This document shows positions 24,844 through 33,041 of a stretch of 64,000 bases of DNA, in pieces. Below the pieces are notes generated by a model. That model searched no databases and was not told the DNA's origin. It saw only the letters and a program-made list of their open reading frames with translations. The stretch is taken from contig CAVYNA010000003.1 of the NCBI GenBank assembly GCA_963769765.1, forward strand, positions 186,001 to 250,000, written 5' to 3'. A program made the translations under genes and the position numbers. This DNA is from Bog-756 sp963769765 (lineage in GTDB: Bacteria; Actinomycetota; Acidimicrobiia; Acidimicrobiales; RAAP-2). Positions within the stretch are counted from its first letter, which is position 1; every line of letters starts with the position of its first letter.

Positions 24844-26106
24844 TCAGCCGGGGACGCCCGTCGCGCCCGTCGCTCCCGTCGTGGTCGTCGTGGTCGTCGT
24901 CGTGACGACACCCGCCGGCGCGGCGCCGTTCGGTTCGAATGTCGCGACGAACGGCGTGTGCATCGTGCTCGGGAAGACGACCGGGATCGTCCCCACACTC
25001 ATCGACAACGCCGTCGATCCGAGCTCGACGGACGTCGGGCCCGACGCCCGGATCACCTGCACGTCGCCGGATTGGAGCGTGCCGGTCCAGAGAACCGAAC
25101 CGGACGCGACCGTGGTGGCGTCCACCCAGCACGGCCCGGACGCGGTGAGCGTCAGATTGAACGAGTTGTTCGGAACGGCAAAGGTCGCGGACGTTGCGGT
25201 GGCGGCAGTCGCGACGAACTTTGTCGGCAGGGTCGTCCTGGTCGGTGTCGTCCTCTTGACATGCACCGTCGAGGACGTGTGCCCTCCATTGCTGCTCGCG
25301 GTGGTCGCGGTGCTCGCGGTGGTCGAGTGGGAGTGCGAGCCGACAGTGGTCGTCGAGCTCGCCTTCGACGAGGGGGCAGAGTGCCGGCTCCCGAGAAAGG
25401 CGAGCGCGCCGACGACCACGACCGCCGCCGCGGTGAGCAGCACCGTCGACATCCTTCTCGGTCGGCGGTTCATCGAATGGAGCGCCATCTGCTGCGCCCG
25501 CGACGTCCTCGGCCCGGCAGCTCCGACCGAGTTCTGATCGATGCGGTAACGGTCCCTCGGCCTCGCGTCGTCGAATACCAGTGGCGTCTCCGGGTCGGGG
25601 AAACCGCTTCGCCCGCGGACGGGCACGGGCGGGACCGGCGCTCCTGGTTCGGGCGGGATCACCCGGTTGCCGGCGCCTCGGCCGGCATTCCCACCACTCG
25701 AACCGGATCTGGCGCGGGTGATGGATCCGGTGGCGGCGTCGGTCTCATCGGTCCGGCCGGCATCTTCCCATCCTGCGGTCGTTGCGAACTCGCGACCAAC
25801 GTCATGGCCGAGATCGTCGGCGAGGTCGTCGAAGGGAATCTCTGACGTCCCGGGCCTGGTGGCGCCCACTGCACCTGGCGCATCCGCGGCACCCGCGGCA
25901 CCCGCCGCACCCGCCGCACCCGCCGCACCCGCCGCCCGTGTCGCACCGGGCCGCGCCCCCCCGTGGTCGCCGAGGTGCTCGAGAGTCCCAAGTGCCTGGT
26001 GGTAACTCCGCACGGAGTGGACGTCGTCGGAGCTCGGACGTCGCAGCAGGATCACCGCCACCGCCGCCACGCCGACCAGAATGACCACTGTCAGGCCAAC
26101 CACCAT
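24844..26106 (-). CDS. Membrane protein with RodZ-type C-terminal (DUF4115-like) domain
   Basis: A 420-residue protein with two membrane helices: 'VVGLTVVILVGVAAVAVILL' at the N-terminus and 'MSTVLLTAAAVVVVGALAFLG' (about 233-253). Between them is a disordered cytosolic stretch with an Ala/Gly tract from a 9-bp repeat. After the second helix come a Ser/Thr-rich linker and a beta-domain, 'FNLTLTASGPCWVDATTVASGSVLWTGTLQSGDVQVIRASGPTSVELG'. This resembles the C-terminal domain of RodZ-like proteins (DUF4115), including the 'CWV' and 'G-T-L-x-x-G-D' signatures. It ends in a poly-Thr run. Function is unknown; an envelope or cell-shape role is suggested only by the domain. No helix-turn-helix is seen. 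Confidence 0.7.
   Translation of the reverse strand: MVVGLTVVILVGVAAVAVILLRRPSSDDVHSVRSYHQALGTLEHLGDHGGARPGATRAAGAAGAAGAAGAAGAADAPGAVGATRPGTSEIPFDDLADDLGHDVGREFATTAGWEDAGRTDETDAATGSITRARSGSSGGNAGRGAGNRVIPPEPGAPVPPVPVRGRSGFPDPETPLVFDDARPRDRYRIDQNSVGAAGPRTSRAQQMALHSMNRRPRRMSTVLLTAAAVVVVGALAFLGSRHSAPSSKASSTTTVGSHSHSTTASTATTASSNGGHTSSTVHVKRTTPTRTTLPTKFVATAATATSATFAVPNNSFNLTLTASGPCWVDATTVASGSVLWTGTLQSGDVQVIRASGPTSVELGSTALSMSVGTIPVVFPSTMHTPFVATFEPNGAAPAGVVTTTTTTTTTGATGATGVPG
25883..25940 (-). repeat. 9-bp tandem repeat in membrane-protein gene
   Basis: About six copies of CGCCGCACC (plus-strand reading), in frame, encoding a Gly-Ala-Ala tract. Confidence 0.8.
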
Positions 26107-26367
26107 CGGGACTATTCAAGCCCGTAGACGGGGAGGCCAGGGCAGCGGGCATCGGGCCGGCTGTTGAGACGGATCCGCTGCGTCGTGTCTCCTGGTGCAG
26201 CTGCACATCGAACCCAGGTCAACGGTTCGGTTCGGTCATCGATCGTGACGACAAGTGCCTCCGGGCCAATCAGGGCGCGTCGCCCGGCTCGATGCCGACG
26301 AGCCCCAGGCCAGGGACGGTTTCGGGAGTTCTGGTGCGCTCTCTTGGCGGGCCGAGAGGTCTCTCCT

Positions 26368-27540
26368 TCAGATGGCGGTCACCGACGTGAGCCCGCCGTC
26401 GATGGTGAGGTATGCACCAGTGATGAAGGACGCCTCGTCCGAGAGCAGAAACCGGATCGGTCCGGCGATCTCCTCGGGCACGGAGATCCTGCGCAGCGGC
26501 GTCCGCTCCACGAGCTGGTCGCGGAAGCCGGGCAGGTCGAGCGCGGGTTGCAACATCGGGGTACCCACGGCTCCCGGACAGACCGCATTCACCCGGAAAC
26601 CCTCGCTCGCGAAGCGCTGGGAGAGAGACCGCATCACACCGAGGACCCCGCCTTTCGACGCGCAGTAGGCGGTCAGGATCGAGCTGCCGAAGAGCCCCTC
26701 GATCGACGAGATCAGCACCGCAGCTGATCCCGGTCCTGCGTTGCGGAACGGTTGGAGCAGCTCCCGCGAGATCATCACGGCTGCGCGCAGGTTCACGTTG
26801 AGTGTCGCGTCCCAGAGTTCGTCGTCGATGTCGTCGACGAACATCGGCCCAGAGACCCCTGCCGCATGGACGAACCCCCCGAGCGATCCCAGCCCGGCCT
26901 GGGCGGCAAGCACTTCATCGCGCAAAGCCGGCGAATCGGCGACGTCGACGACGGCCCAGTGGGACCGGACACCGTGGATCTCCTCGCAGATGGTTGCCAC
27001 TTCCTTCGCGCTGTCCGCGTCGAGGTCCCAGATCGCAACCGGTCTTCCGACTTCGGCGAGCGAGAGCGCGGTGGCCCGACCGATCCCGGAGGCTCCACCG
27101 GTGACGAGCACGCCGGTCTTCGGCGAGCCCAGCCGCTCGCGGGGCCTCGCGGAGGTTGCACCCGACGGCTGCCGCGTCCGCCGGCGTGACGGCCCGGGTT
27201 TGGCGGTCGTGCTCGTCGCCGTCTTGGCGCCCGGCTTCGACGCCGTCGTCGCTGACGCGGTCGCCTCGGGCTTCTTCTTCGCCGGCTTCGCTCCCGCGCG
27301 CTTCGACGCGGCCGACCTCCCAGACCGAGCTTTCGGGTCGGCCGAGGTCTTCGCGGTCTTCGCGGTCTTCGCGGGCTGCGCGTCCGACTTCTTGTCGGGC
27401 ACCTCCTCGGCAGACGACCTGACCGGCGACTTGACCGGCGACTTGACCGGCGACTTGGCAGACGCCTTGACCGACGACTTGGCGGATGACTTGGCCTGCG
27501 ACTTCCGCTGAGGAGATCGACGCGACATGGGACGTGCCAT
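26368..27540 (-). CDS. Short-chain dehydrogenase with histone-H1-like N-terminal tail
   Basis: A 390-residue fusion. Residues about 140-390 are an SDR oxidoreductase: 'VLVTGGASGIGRATALSLAE' (NAD(P)-binding TGxxxGIG), 'DLDADSAKEV', 'VHAAGVSGP' in place of NNAG, Ser in 'VLISSIEG' and 'YCASKGG' (YxxxK). The last part, 'AGPIRFLLSDEASFITGAYLTIDGG', is the usual SDR end. Residues 1-125 are Lys/Ala/Ser/Pro-rich ('KSSAKSSVKASAKSPVKSPV' and similar), like eukaryotic H1 tails and the tails of bacterial Hup/HBsu-type DNA-binding proteins. The start is supported by CAGAAT 6 nt before the ATG at 27540. The enzyme substrate is unknown. Confidence 0.85.
   Translation of the reverse strand: MARPMSRRSPQRKSQAKSSAKSSVKASAKSPVKSPVKSPVRSSAEEVPDKKSDAQPAKTAKTAKTSADPKARSGRSAASKRAGAKPAKKKPEATASATTASKPGAKTATSTTAKPGPSRRRTRQPSGATSARPRERLGSPKTGVLVTGGASGIGRATALSLAEVGRPVAIWDLDADSAKEVATICEEIHGVRSHWAVVDVADSPALRDEVLAAQAGLGSLGGFVHAAGVSGPMFVDDIDDELWDATLNVNLRAAVMISRELLQPFRNAGPGSAAVLISSIEGLFGSSILTAYCASKGGVLGVMRSLSQRFASEGFRVNAVCPGAVGTPMLQPALDLPGFRDQLVERTPLRRISVPEEIAGPIRFLLSDEASFITGAYLTIDGGLTSVTAI
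27418..27458 (-). repeat. 12-bp tandem repeat encoding Lys-Ser-Pro-Val
   Basis: Three copies of GACTTGACCGGC (plus-strand reading) encode the repeated Lys-Ser-Pro-Val unit of the H1-like tail. Confidence 0.8.
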
Positions 27541-27639
27541 GGGGCGATTCTGTCAGATGAGGGTCTGGGGCGACCGCTCGGACGCGGTCGTGACGGACGC
27601 GGTCGTGGCGCAGCGAAGACGCCCGGATACGAATCAGCG

Positions 27640-28191
27640 TCAGGTCCGCATGCCCATGCGCGGCTGTACGCCGGGCGGGATCTGCGCCCGGAGCGGATTG
27701 GAGCGGTCCCGTTCGGAGAGCACCGGATCGGCGACCCCCCAGTCGGCACCGATCTCCGGATCGTCCCAGGCCACACCGAGCTCGTCGGCCGGGTTGTAGT
27801 AGTTGTCCACCAGGTACCACAGGGTGAGATCGGTCAACGAAGCGAAACCGTGGGCCACCCCCGGGGGGATGAAGACGCCCCGGTCGTGGTCTCCGTCGAG
27901 ATCGATCGTGAGCGTCGCCCCATCTGTCGGTGAGCCATGCCGGAGATCGTGCAGCACGACCCTGGCGGTGCCCCGCAACACGTACCAGTAGTCGGCCTGG
28001 TGCAGGTGGTAGTGCAGGCCGACGATCGCGCCGGCCTGCTTCTCGGAACGATTGGCCTGCGTCATTTCCCGTCCGAGGGGGAACCAGCTGCGCCGATAGG
28101 TCTCGATGAACCGTCCACGCTCGTCCCCGTGGATCGTGGGCTCGACGAGGATCACGTCCGCGATCGAGTCGGACTCGATGATCTCGGGCAC
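27640..28191 (-). CDS. RmlC-like cupin (dTDP-4-dehydrorhamnose 3,5-epimerase family)
   Basis: A 183-residue cupin of the RmlC family, which epimerises the 4-keto sugar nucleotide on the way to dTDP-rhamnose. 'PTIHGDERGRFIETYRRSWFP' is the standard opening. 'AGAIVGLHYHLHQADYWYVLRGTARVVLHDLR' carries the catalytic His region, and 'RGVFIPPGVAHGFASLTDLTLWYLVDNYYNPADELGVAWDDPEIG' the substrate-binding loop with the Tyr. No other rhamnose genes are nearby, so it could act on a different sugar. It lies 3 bp downstream of the flavin reductase gene on the same strand, ending a three-gene run (MBL hydrolase, flavin reductase, this). Confidence 0.85.
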   Translation of the reverse strand: MPEIIESDSIADVILVEPTIHGDERGRFIETYRRSWFPLGREMTQANRSEKQAGAIVGLHYHLHQADYWYVLRGTARVVLHDLRHGSPTDGATLTIDLDGDHDRGVFIPPGVAHGFASLTDLTLWYLVDNYYNPADELGVAWDDPEIGADWGVADPVLSERDRSNPLRAQIPPGVQPRMGMRT

Positions 28192-28194
28192 GGG

Positions 28195-28701
28195 CTACTC
28201 CCCTTCCTGGCCCGGAGCGGGCCGGACGATCGTGGCGAACTCGCGACGGTAGAAGAGCAGGGGCAGTCCCGCTTCGGTCCCGAGGTCGAGCACCCTTCCC
28301 ATGATGAGCTCGTGGTCGCCTGCGTCGTGCACCAGGTCGACCTCGCAGTCGACCCATGCGATCGAACCCTCGAGGATCGGCGAGCCCGTGATCGAGGAGC
28401 TCCGCCATTCCACACCGTCGAACTTCTTCCCACCGGACACTGCGAAGCCGCGACACAGCTCTTCTTGGTGCTCGCCGAGCACGTTCACGCAGAAGCTGCC
28501 GCTTCGGGCGATCCGGGGCCAGCTCGTCGACGATCGGCCCGGCGCGACCGCGACGAACGGCGGATCGATGGAGAGGGAGACGAAGCTCTGGCAGCTGAAC
28601 CCCACCGGCTCATCGCCCTCCATCCCGGTCACGATCGTCACACCGGTCGCGAATCTGCTCATCGCATCCTTGAACTGCACGACATCGAAACTCACAGTCA
28701 C
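28195..28701 (-). CDS. Flavin reductase family protein
   Basis: A 168-residue flavin reductase-like split-barrel protein, the NAD(P)H:flavin reductase partner of two-component monooxygenases. 'DAMSRFATGVTIVTGMEGDEPVGFSCQSFVSLSIDPPFVAVAPG' and 'SGSFCVNVLGEHQEELCRGFA' are typical FMN-binding segments. 'GSIAWVDCEVDLVHDAGDHELIMGRVLDL' holds the conserved D-H-x-L/I-x-x-G-x-V motif. The GTG at 28701 overlaps the MBL gene stop as GTGA; a second GTG lies 6 nt further in. The oxygenase partner is not in the window. Confidence 0.88.
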   Translation of the reverse strand: MTVSFDVVQFKDAMSRFATGVTIVTGMEGDEPVGFSCQSFVSLSIDPPFVAVAPGRSSTSWPRIARSGSFCVNVLGEHQEELCRGFAVSGGKKFDGVEWRSSSITGSPILEGSIAWVDCEVDLVHDAGDHELIMGRVLDLGTEAGLPLLFYRREFATIVRPAPGQEGE

Positions 28702-29552
28702 GCCGCTCCGAGATCCACACAGATTCCTTCGGCCGCGGCCGTCACGTCGATCCGGTGCTCGGGGTCGAGCTTGCGCGAGTGGTGCAACAACAGATCGATC
28801 TCCTTGTCCGTGTGGGACGGGTCGTGGTGGAAGAGGGTCAAGCGCCTGGCGCCCGACTCCACCGCGACGTGCATCGCGTAGGTCGGCGTCGAGTGGCCCC
28901 AGTCGGCGAGCGCGACATACTCGTCCTCGGTGTACTGCGCGTCGTGGATGAGCAGGTCGGCTCCGTCGCAGAGCTCGAGGACGCCCTGGTCGATCGAGCG
29001 ACGGTCGACGGGTGCCTGGTGGTCGGGCAGGTAGGCGAGGGTGTGGCCGTCGGCCTCGAGCCGGTAGCCGAGTGTGTGCCCGATGTGGGGTACGGACCGC
29101 GCGGTGATCTTGATGCCGCCGAGACCGATCGACGACCCGTCGTCGAGATCGTGGAAGATCGTCTCGCCGCGGAAGTCGTCCATGTGGATCGGGAAGAACG
29201 GGGGCTGCACGACGCCGGACATCACCTCTTGGAGCGACGCCTTCCCCTGCGAGGGGCCGTAGATGTCGAGGACCGCTCCGGGATCGCGCATCGGTGCGAA
29301 GAACGGCAGACCGATCACGTGGTCGAAGTGCAGGTGGGTGAGGAGCGCGCTCGCCCGCAGCGGGACCCCCTCCGCTCGCAGCCCGGTGTTGAGGTGGTCG
29401 CCGAGCGCGCGCAGGCCGGTCCCGAGGTCCAAGATGAGCGGCGGCTCCCCGTCGACCTCCACCAGGACGCAGGAGGTATTGCCTCCGTAGCGGTGGTGGC
29501 GGTCCGAAGAGCACGGACACGATCCGCGCACCCCGAAGTAGGTGACCTTCAC
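28698..29552 (-). CDS. MBL-fold metal-dependent hydrolase
   Basis: A 284-residue metallo-beta-lactamase-fold protein of the PhnP/RNase Z-like branch: 'VTYFGVRGSCPC' at the start, 'LLTHLHFDHVIGLPFF' (H-x-H-x-D-H), 'VPHIGHTLGYRLE', 'LLIHDAQYT' and 'WGHSTPTYAMHVAVESGARRLTLFHHDPSH'. The 'GVRGS' opening with 'GGNTSCVLVEVDG' and the 'H-S-T' segment match a group often annotated as phosphodiesterases, though no substrate is known here. A GTG start at 29552 is used. The stop overlaps the flavin reductase start by 4 nt. Confidence 0.85.
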   Translation of the reverse strand: MKVTYFGVRGSCPCSSDRHHRYGGNTSCVLVEVDGEPPLILDLGTGLRALGDHLNTGLRAEGVPLRASALLTHLHFDHVIGLPFFAPMRDPGAVLDIYGPSQGKASLQEVMSGVVQPPFFPIHMDDFRGETIFHDLDDGSSIGLGGIKITARSVPHIGHTLGYRLEADGHTLAYLPDHQAPVDRRSIDQGVLELCDGADLLIHDAQYTEDEYVALADWGHSTPTYAMHVAVESGARRLTLFHHDPSHTDKEIDLLLHHSRKLDPEHRIDVTAAAEGICVDLGAA

Positions 29553-29730
29553 CGACGCTGCCTGTTCACTGGTCTTGTCACCGACTCCTCAGCGCTCACC
29601 GGCGCTTCAGCGTTGACCGACGCCATCCCGAAGAGCGAGGCTAGCCGCGGTCCATCAGTGCCCAATTCAGGGGCTGCACCGACCGCCACACCAGGTCGGA
29701 CCGCCAGGAGTGCCGGTGGACCGGGCAGGC

Positions 29731-29736
29731 TACCCT
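29731..29736 (+). promoter_or_regulatory. Leaderless-type -10 (TACCCT)
   Basis: TACCCT, 6 nt, then the ATG at 29743. Confidence 0.5.
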
Positions 29737-29742
29737 CCGGCC

Positions 29743-30618
29743 ATGGACCACGAGATCGTCAACGCGAACGGCGTCGAATTCGCCTACTTCAGCGCCGGAC
29801 CGGGCGACGGACCCCTCGCCCTCTGCCTCCACGGGTTTCCCGACACGGCTCACACCTGGCGGCACCTCCTGCCGGTGCTCGGTGAACTCGGGTACCACGC
29901 CGTCGCGCCGTTCCTTCGCGGCTACGCACCGAGCTCGATCCCGGCCGACGGTCGCTACGACACCGGCACCCTCGCACTCGACGCGTGCGCACTCCACGAG
30001 GAGCTCGGGGGTGGGCCGGACGCAGTCATCATCGGTCACGACTGGGGTGGCTTCGCCACGTACGGGGCTGCGGCGTACCAACCCGAGCGCTGGCGAAGGT
30101 TCGTCGCGGCCGCAGTCGCTCCGCAGGCGTCGATGGCAGACGGGTTCCTCACCTACGACCAATTGCGCCGGAGCTGGTACGTGTTCTTCTTCCAGACCGC
30201 GCTGGCCGAGTTCGCCGTCTCGCTCGACGACCTCGCTTTCATCGACCGGCTCTGGGCTGACTGGTCACCCGGCTACCAGGGCTCTTGGGACGCGGCACGG
30301 GTGAAGGACGCAATCCGCGACCCCGAACGGCTCAGTGCCGCGATCGGGTATTACCGCGCCATGTTCGGCGCACCTCCCGAGGACGCCACGGCGGCAGCCG
30401 CCCAGGCGGCCGGCGCGACGATCGCTCCGCAGCCCGCCCTCTACCTTCATGGTGCGGAAGACGGCTGCATGGGTGTCGACACGATCGGTCCGGTCACCGA
30501 GCACCTCGCGCCAGGTTCGGAGATGGTGATCGTCGACGGCACGGGCCACTTCCTCCACCTCGAGGACCCGGACACGGTCAACGGCCACATCGTGCGGTTC
30601 CTCACGGCGGAGGAGTAG
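29743..30618 (+). CDS. Alpha/beta hydrolase, epoxide-hydrolase-like
   Basis: A 291-residue alpha/beta hydrolase. 'LALCLHGFPDTAHTWRHLLPVL' provides the H-G-x-P oxyanion segment, and 'VIIGHDWGGFATYGAA' the nucleophile Asp in the G-H-D-W-G-G context of epoxide hydrolases and haloalkane dehalogenases. A cap domain covers about residues 130-215. 'ALYLHGAEDGCMGVDTIG' and 'IVDGTGHFLHLEDPDTVNGHI' give the charge-relay acid and His. The epoxide versus halide choice cannot be made from the cap by eye. The ATG at 29743 is preferred to one 33 nt upstream because TACCCT lies 6 nt before it. Confidence 0.85.
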   Translation: MDHEIVNANGVEFAYFSAGPGDGPLALCLHGFPDTAHTWRHLLPVLGELGYHAVAPFLRGYAPSSIPADGRYDTGTLALDACALHEELGGGPDAVIIGHDWGGFATYGAAAYQPERWRRFVAAAVAPQASMADGFLTYDQLRRSWYVFFFQTALAEFAVSLDDLAFIDRLWADWSPGYQGSWDAARVKDAIRDPERLSAAIGYYRAMFGAPPEDATAAAAQAAGATIAPQPALYLHGAEDGCMGVDTIGPVTEHLAPGSEMVIVDGTGHFLHLEDPDTVNGHIVRFLTAEE

Positions 30619-30701
30619 CCAGCTGGGCGTGGTGCCGGGGAGGTGGGGTCGACGGGTCCGGATCGGGACGACGGTGCGGTGCTGCCCGTGGAGGGCGGGG
30701 T

Positions 30702-31664
30702 TCAGGGGAGTCGGAGCGACCCCGACGTCTCCCGGACCACGAGCCCCTCGTCGACGAGGTCGCCGATGACCCGGGCCAGCCGCTCGGGCTGACGGGACCA
30801 GCCGGTCACCACGGACAGCCGTTCGGACGAAGCCGGACCGAGCCGGAGCCGGTCGATCATGCGACCCCTGCCCTGGCGGTCCGAGCCCTCGAAGACCGCC
30901 TGTCGACCGGTGGCGCCGGCCGACCCGGACGCGGGATCCGGAGCGTGCCGGCCGGCAGTCGCCCATCGACACCGACGTCGGATCGGGCAGTCCCCGCACC
31001 GCGGCGACCCGGCGACACAGACCATCGCCCCCAAGTCGAGGAGCGCCTGACCGAACGCCCACCCCTCGCCGGCCGGCACCATCGCGTCCACGAGCTGTTG
31101 GGCTTCCGATATCCGCACCGGTCGGCCCGCAACGGCACGCGCCACGATCCGACCGGCGTTGGTGTCGATGACGCCGACGTCGCGTCCGAAGGCGAAGGCC
31201 AAGACGGCACGGGCGGTGTAGGGGCCGATCCCCGGAAGTGCCAGCAGCGCAGCCAGGCTGTCAGGCACCTGACCGTCGTGCTCGTCGACCATCACGGTGG
31301 CCGCAGCATGGAGGTTCCGCGCGCGGCGGTTGTACCCGAGCCCGCGCCAGGCCCGGAGCACGTCACCCATTGGAGCGGAGGCGCAGTCGGTGACCGTCGG
31401 GTACCGCCCGAGGAAGGAGTCGAAGACGGGTACCACCCTCGAGACCTGGGTCTGCTGGGCCATCACCTCGCTGACCAGCACGGACCACGGGTCGCGGCTC
31501 GAGCGCCAGGGGAGCTCCGGCCGTCGCGTCCGGCCGTCGGTTTCGGTCCCCCAGCTGACGATCGCGCGCCCGATGGCCGCGACCTGCGCAGGCGACCTCG
31601 GCCTGCCGACGTCAAGCGGCGGTCTGCCGTGCCGGACGGATCCGTGCGCATTCACCGCGGACAC
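30702..31664 (-). CDS. mutY: A/G-specific adenine glycosylase MutY
   Basis: MutY removes adenine mispaired with 8-oxoguanine. The HhH-GPD domain has 'LPWRSSRDPWSVLVSEVMAQQTQVSRV' with the catalytic Glu and the QQTQV DNA contact, 'LLALPGIGPYTARAVLAFAFGRDVGVIDTNAGRIVAR' (helix-hairpin-helix and catalytic Asp), and the [4Fe-4S] ligands C-x6-C-x2-C-x5-C in 'CVAGSPRCGDCPIRRRC'. At 320 residues it lacks a clear full NUDIX-like C-terminal domain, which is common in actinobacteria. GAGGAA precedes the GTG at 31664. It is not adjacent to other repair genes. Confidence 0.93.
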   Translation of the reverse strand: MSAVNAHGSVRHGRPPLDVGRPRSPAQVAAIGRAIVSWGTETDGRTRRPELPWRSSRDPWSVLVSEVMAQQTQVSRVVPVFDSFLGRYPTVTDCASAPMGDVLRAWRGLGYNRRARNLHAAATVMVDEHDGQVPDSLAALLALPGIGPYTARAVLAFAFGRDVGVIDTNAGRIVARAVAGRPVRISEAQQLVDAMVPAGEGWAFGQALLDLGAMVCVAGSPRCGDCPIRRRCRWATAGRHAPDPASGSAGATGRQAVFEGSDRQGRGRMIDRLRLGPASSERLSVVTGWSRQPERLARVIGDLVDEGLVVRETSGSLRLP

Positions 31665-31698
31665 GGTTCCTCAGCTCCAGTCCTCCGGCCCAGGACCC

Positions 31699-32211
31699 TC
31701 AGCTCCAGACGTCGTCCCCGTATGGTCGCAGGCGTACGGGTGCGGCGGCCCGCTTCCACACCATCACCTTGCGCCGGAAGAAGCAGACCTCCTCACCGCG
31801 CTGGTTGAACGCCTTGGTCTCCACGGTGACCACGCCGCGGTCGTCACGCGACTTCGACTCCGCCTTGGAGATCACCTTCGTCTCCGCGTAGATGGTGTCG
31901 CCGTGGAACGTCGGGGCGCGGTGGATGAGCGACTCGACTTCGAGGTTCGCGATGGCCGAACCGCTCACGTCGGGGACGCTCATGCCAAGCGCCAACGAGT
32001 AGACGAGATTGCCGACGACGACGTTCTTCTTCTGGACCGTCTCGTGCTCCGCGAACCAGCTGTTCGAGTGCAGCGGATGGTGGTTCATGGTGATCATGCA
32101 GAAGAGATGGTCGTCCGCCTCGGTGATCGTCTTGCCGGGCCAGTGCCGGTAGATGTCGCCGGGCTCGAAGTCCTCGAAGGAGCGGCCGAAGGGTCGGTCG
32201 ATGATGGTCAT
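31699..32211 (-). CDS. MaoC-family hydratase (mesaconyl-CoA hydratase-like)
   Basis: A 170-residue hotdog hydratase. 'GRSFEDFEPGDIYRHWPGKTITEADDHLFCMITMNHHPLHSN' carries the MaoC hydratase catalytic Asp and His region. 'SGSAIANLEVESLIHRAPTFHGDTIYAETKVISK' and 'CFFRRKVMVWKR' match the short actinobacterial MaoC proteins coded beside malyl-CoA lyase, methylsuccinyl-CoA dehydrogenase and crotonyl-CoA carboxylase genes. In that pathway the enzyme hydrates mesaconyl-CoA to methylmalyl-CoA. The likely partners here are at 33785 and 36356, each within 5 kb. The pathway role is an inference from family and context. Confidence 0.82.
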   Translation of the reverse strand: MTIIDRPFGRSFEDFEPGDIYRHWPGKTITEADDHLFCMITMNHHPLHSNSWFAEHETVQKKNVVVGNLVYSLALGMSVPDVSGSAIANLEVESLIHRAPTFHGDTIYAETKVISKAESKSRDDRGVVTVETKAFNQRGEEVCFFRRKVMVWKRAAAPVRLRPYGDDVWS

Positions 32212-32330
32212 GAGGCTGGTGTAGTACGCGCCGGCGGCAGTCGTCCAACGGTGTCCGTCTCGGGGCGACTCATGCCGTTGACGTGCGGCGCCCGGCTGCC
32301 GCGCTCAGTTGCCGTGCTCCGCCGCAGGGG

Positions 32331-32762
32331 TCAGTCCCTGACGAGCGTCGGCCTGGTGGTGAATCCGAGCACCCAGTCCGGGTGCGTCTCGCCGTCGATC
32401 GACATCCGCCACGTGTAGCGCGTCCCCGGAGTGAGGGGCAACGGTCCGAGGTTCACCGCCAGTGCGACGTCGATGGGCGACCCCTCCGGCACGCCGGGGG
32501 GACGTCCGACCGTGAACTCGCCCCTGACCTCGACCGGATGGTCGCCGTCCGGAGTCTCGACGAGAACGGGCCCACCGTCCGCGTCCTCGAGGAAGAGCTC
32601 CCAGTGGTGGGCGAGCTCGGCTTCGTGCCAGCCCACGTCGATCTTGAGCGCGATCGCAGAAGGGACCGGATCCGGGCCGGTCATGGACCATCCTCCGCCC
32701 AGCACGTAGAGCTTCCCGTCCGAGACTTGTGCTGCGTCGCACAGCATCATGGTCACCTTCAC
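32331..32762 (-). CDS. Conserved hypothetical protein (DUF6941-like)
   Basis: A 143-residue protein starting 'VKVTMMLCDAAQVSDGKLYVLGGGWSM' from a GTG at 32762, with TATCCT 8 nt upstream. The body is beta-rich ('WELFLEDADGGPVLVETPDGDHPVEVRGEFTVGRPPGVPEG', 'TRYTWRMSIDGE'). The opening 'AQVxDGKLYVLGGGW' recalls the DUF6941 family of unknown function. No catalytic residues, signal or membrane segment are seen. The minus frame stays open upstream only through a tandem repeat, so longer starts are unlikely. It is divergent from the methyltransferase gene. Confidence 0.7.
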   Translation of the reverse strand: MKVTMMLCDAAQVSDGKLYVLGGGWSMTGPDPVPSAIALKIDVGWHEAELAHHWELFLEDADGGPVLVETPDGDHPVEVRGEFTVGRPPGVPEGSPIDVALAVNLGPLPLTPGTRYTWRMSIDGETHPDWVLGFTTRPTLVRD

Positions 32763-32794
32763 AAGGGTCGAGGATACCGGGTCCCGACGACGGG

Positions 32795-32858
32795 GCCGGA
32801 GGCGCCGGAGGCGCCGGAAGCGCCGGAAGCGCCGGAAGCGCCGGAAGCGCCGGAAGCG
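32795..32858. repeat. 9-bp tandem repeat
   Basis: About seven copies of CGCCGGAAG (first two CGCCGGAGG) in the gap between divergent genes. Confidence 0.85.
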
Positions 32859-32900
32859 AAGACCAGGTGCTCGATGCTCGGTCCGCGACGGGACGACCGG

Positions 32901-32955
32901 GCCACGGCGCCACGGCGCCACGGCGCCACGGCGCCACGGGACGACGGGACGACGG
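32901..32955. repeat. 10-bp tandem repeat
   Basis: Four copies of GCCACGGCGC followed by short GGGACGAC steps, in the same intergenic gap as the 9-bp repeat. Confidence 0.8.
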
Positions 32956-33041
32956 GGCGCACGGAATCTGGGCGCCCGATGTTCGCGGACGCGTCACACC
33001 GACCCGCGAACCGGACGGTCCCGCCGGGTAGCGTGACGACG

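Noticed and set aside
26107..26367. Possible tRNA or small RNA gene in the 260-bp gap
   Set aside because: One short GGTTCGA-like string on the minus strand, but no cloverleaf or acceptor stem could be paired around it.
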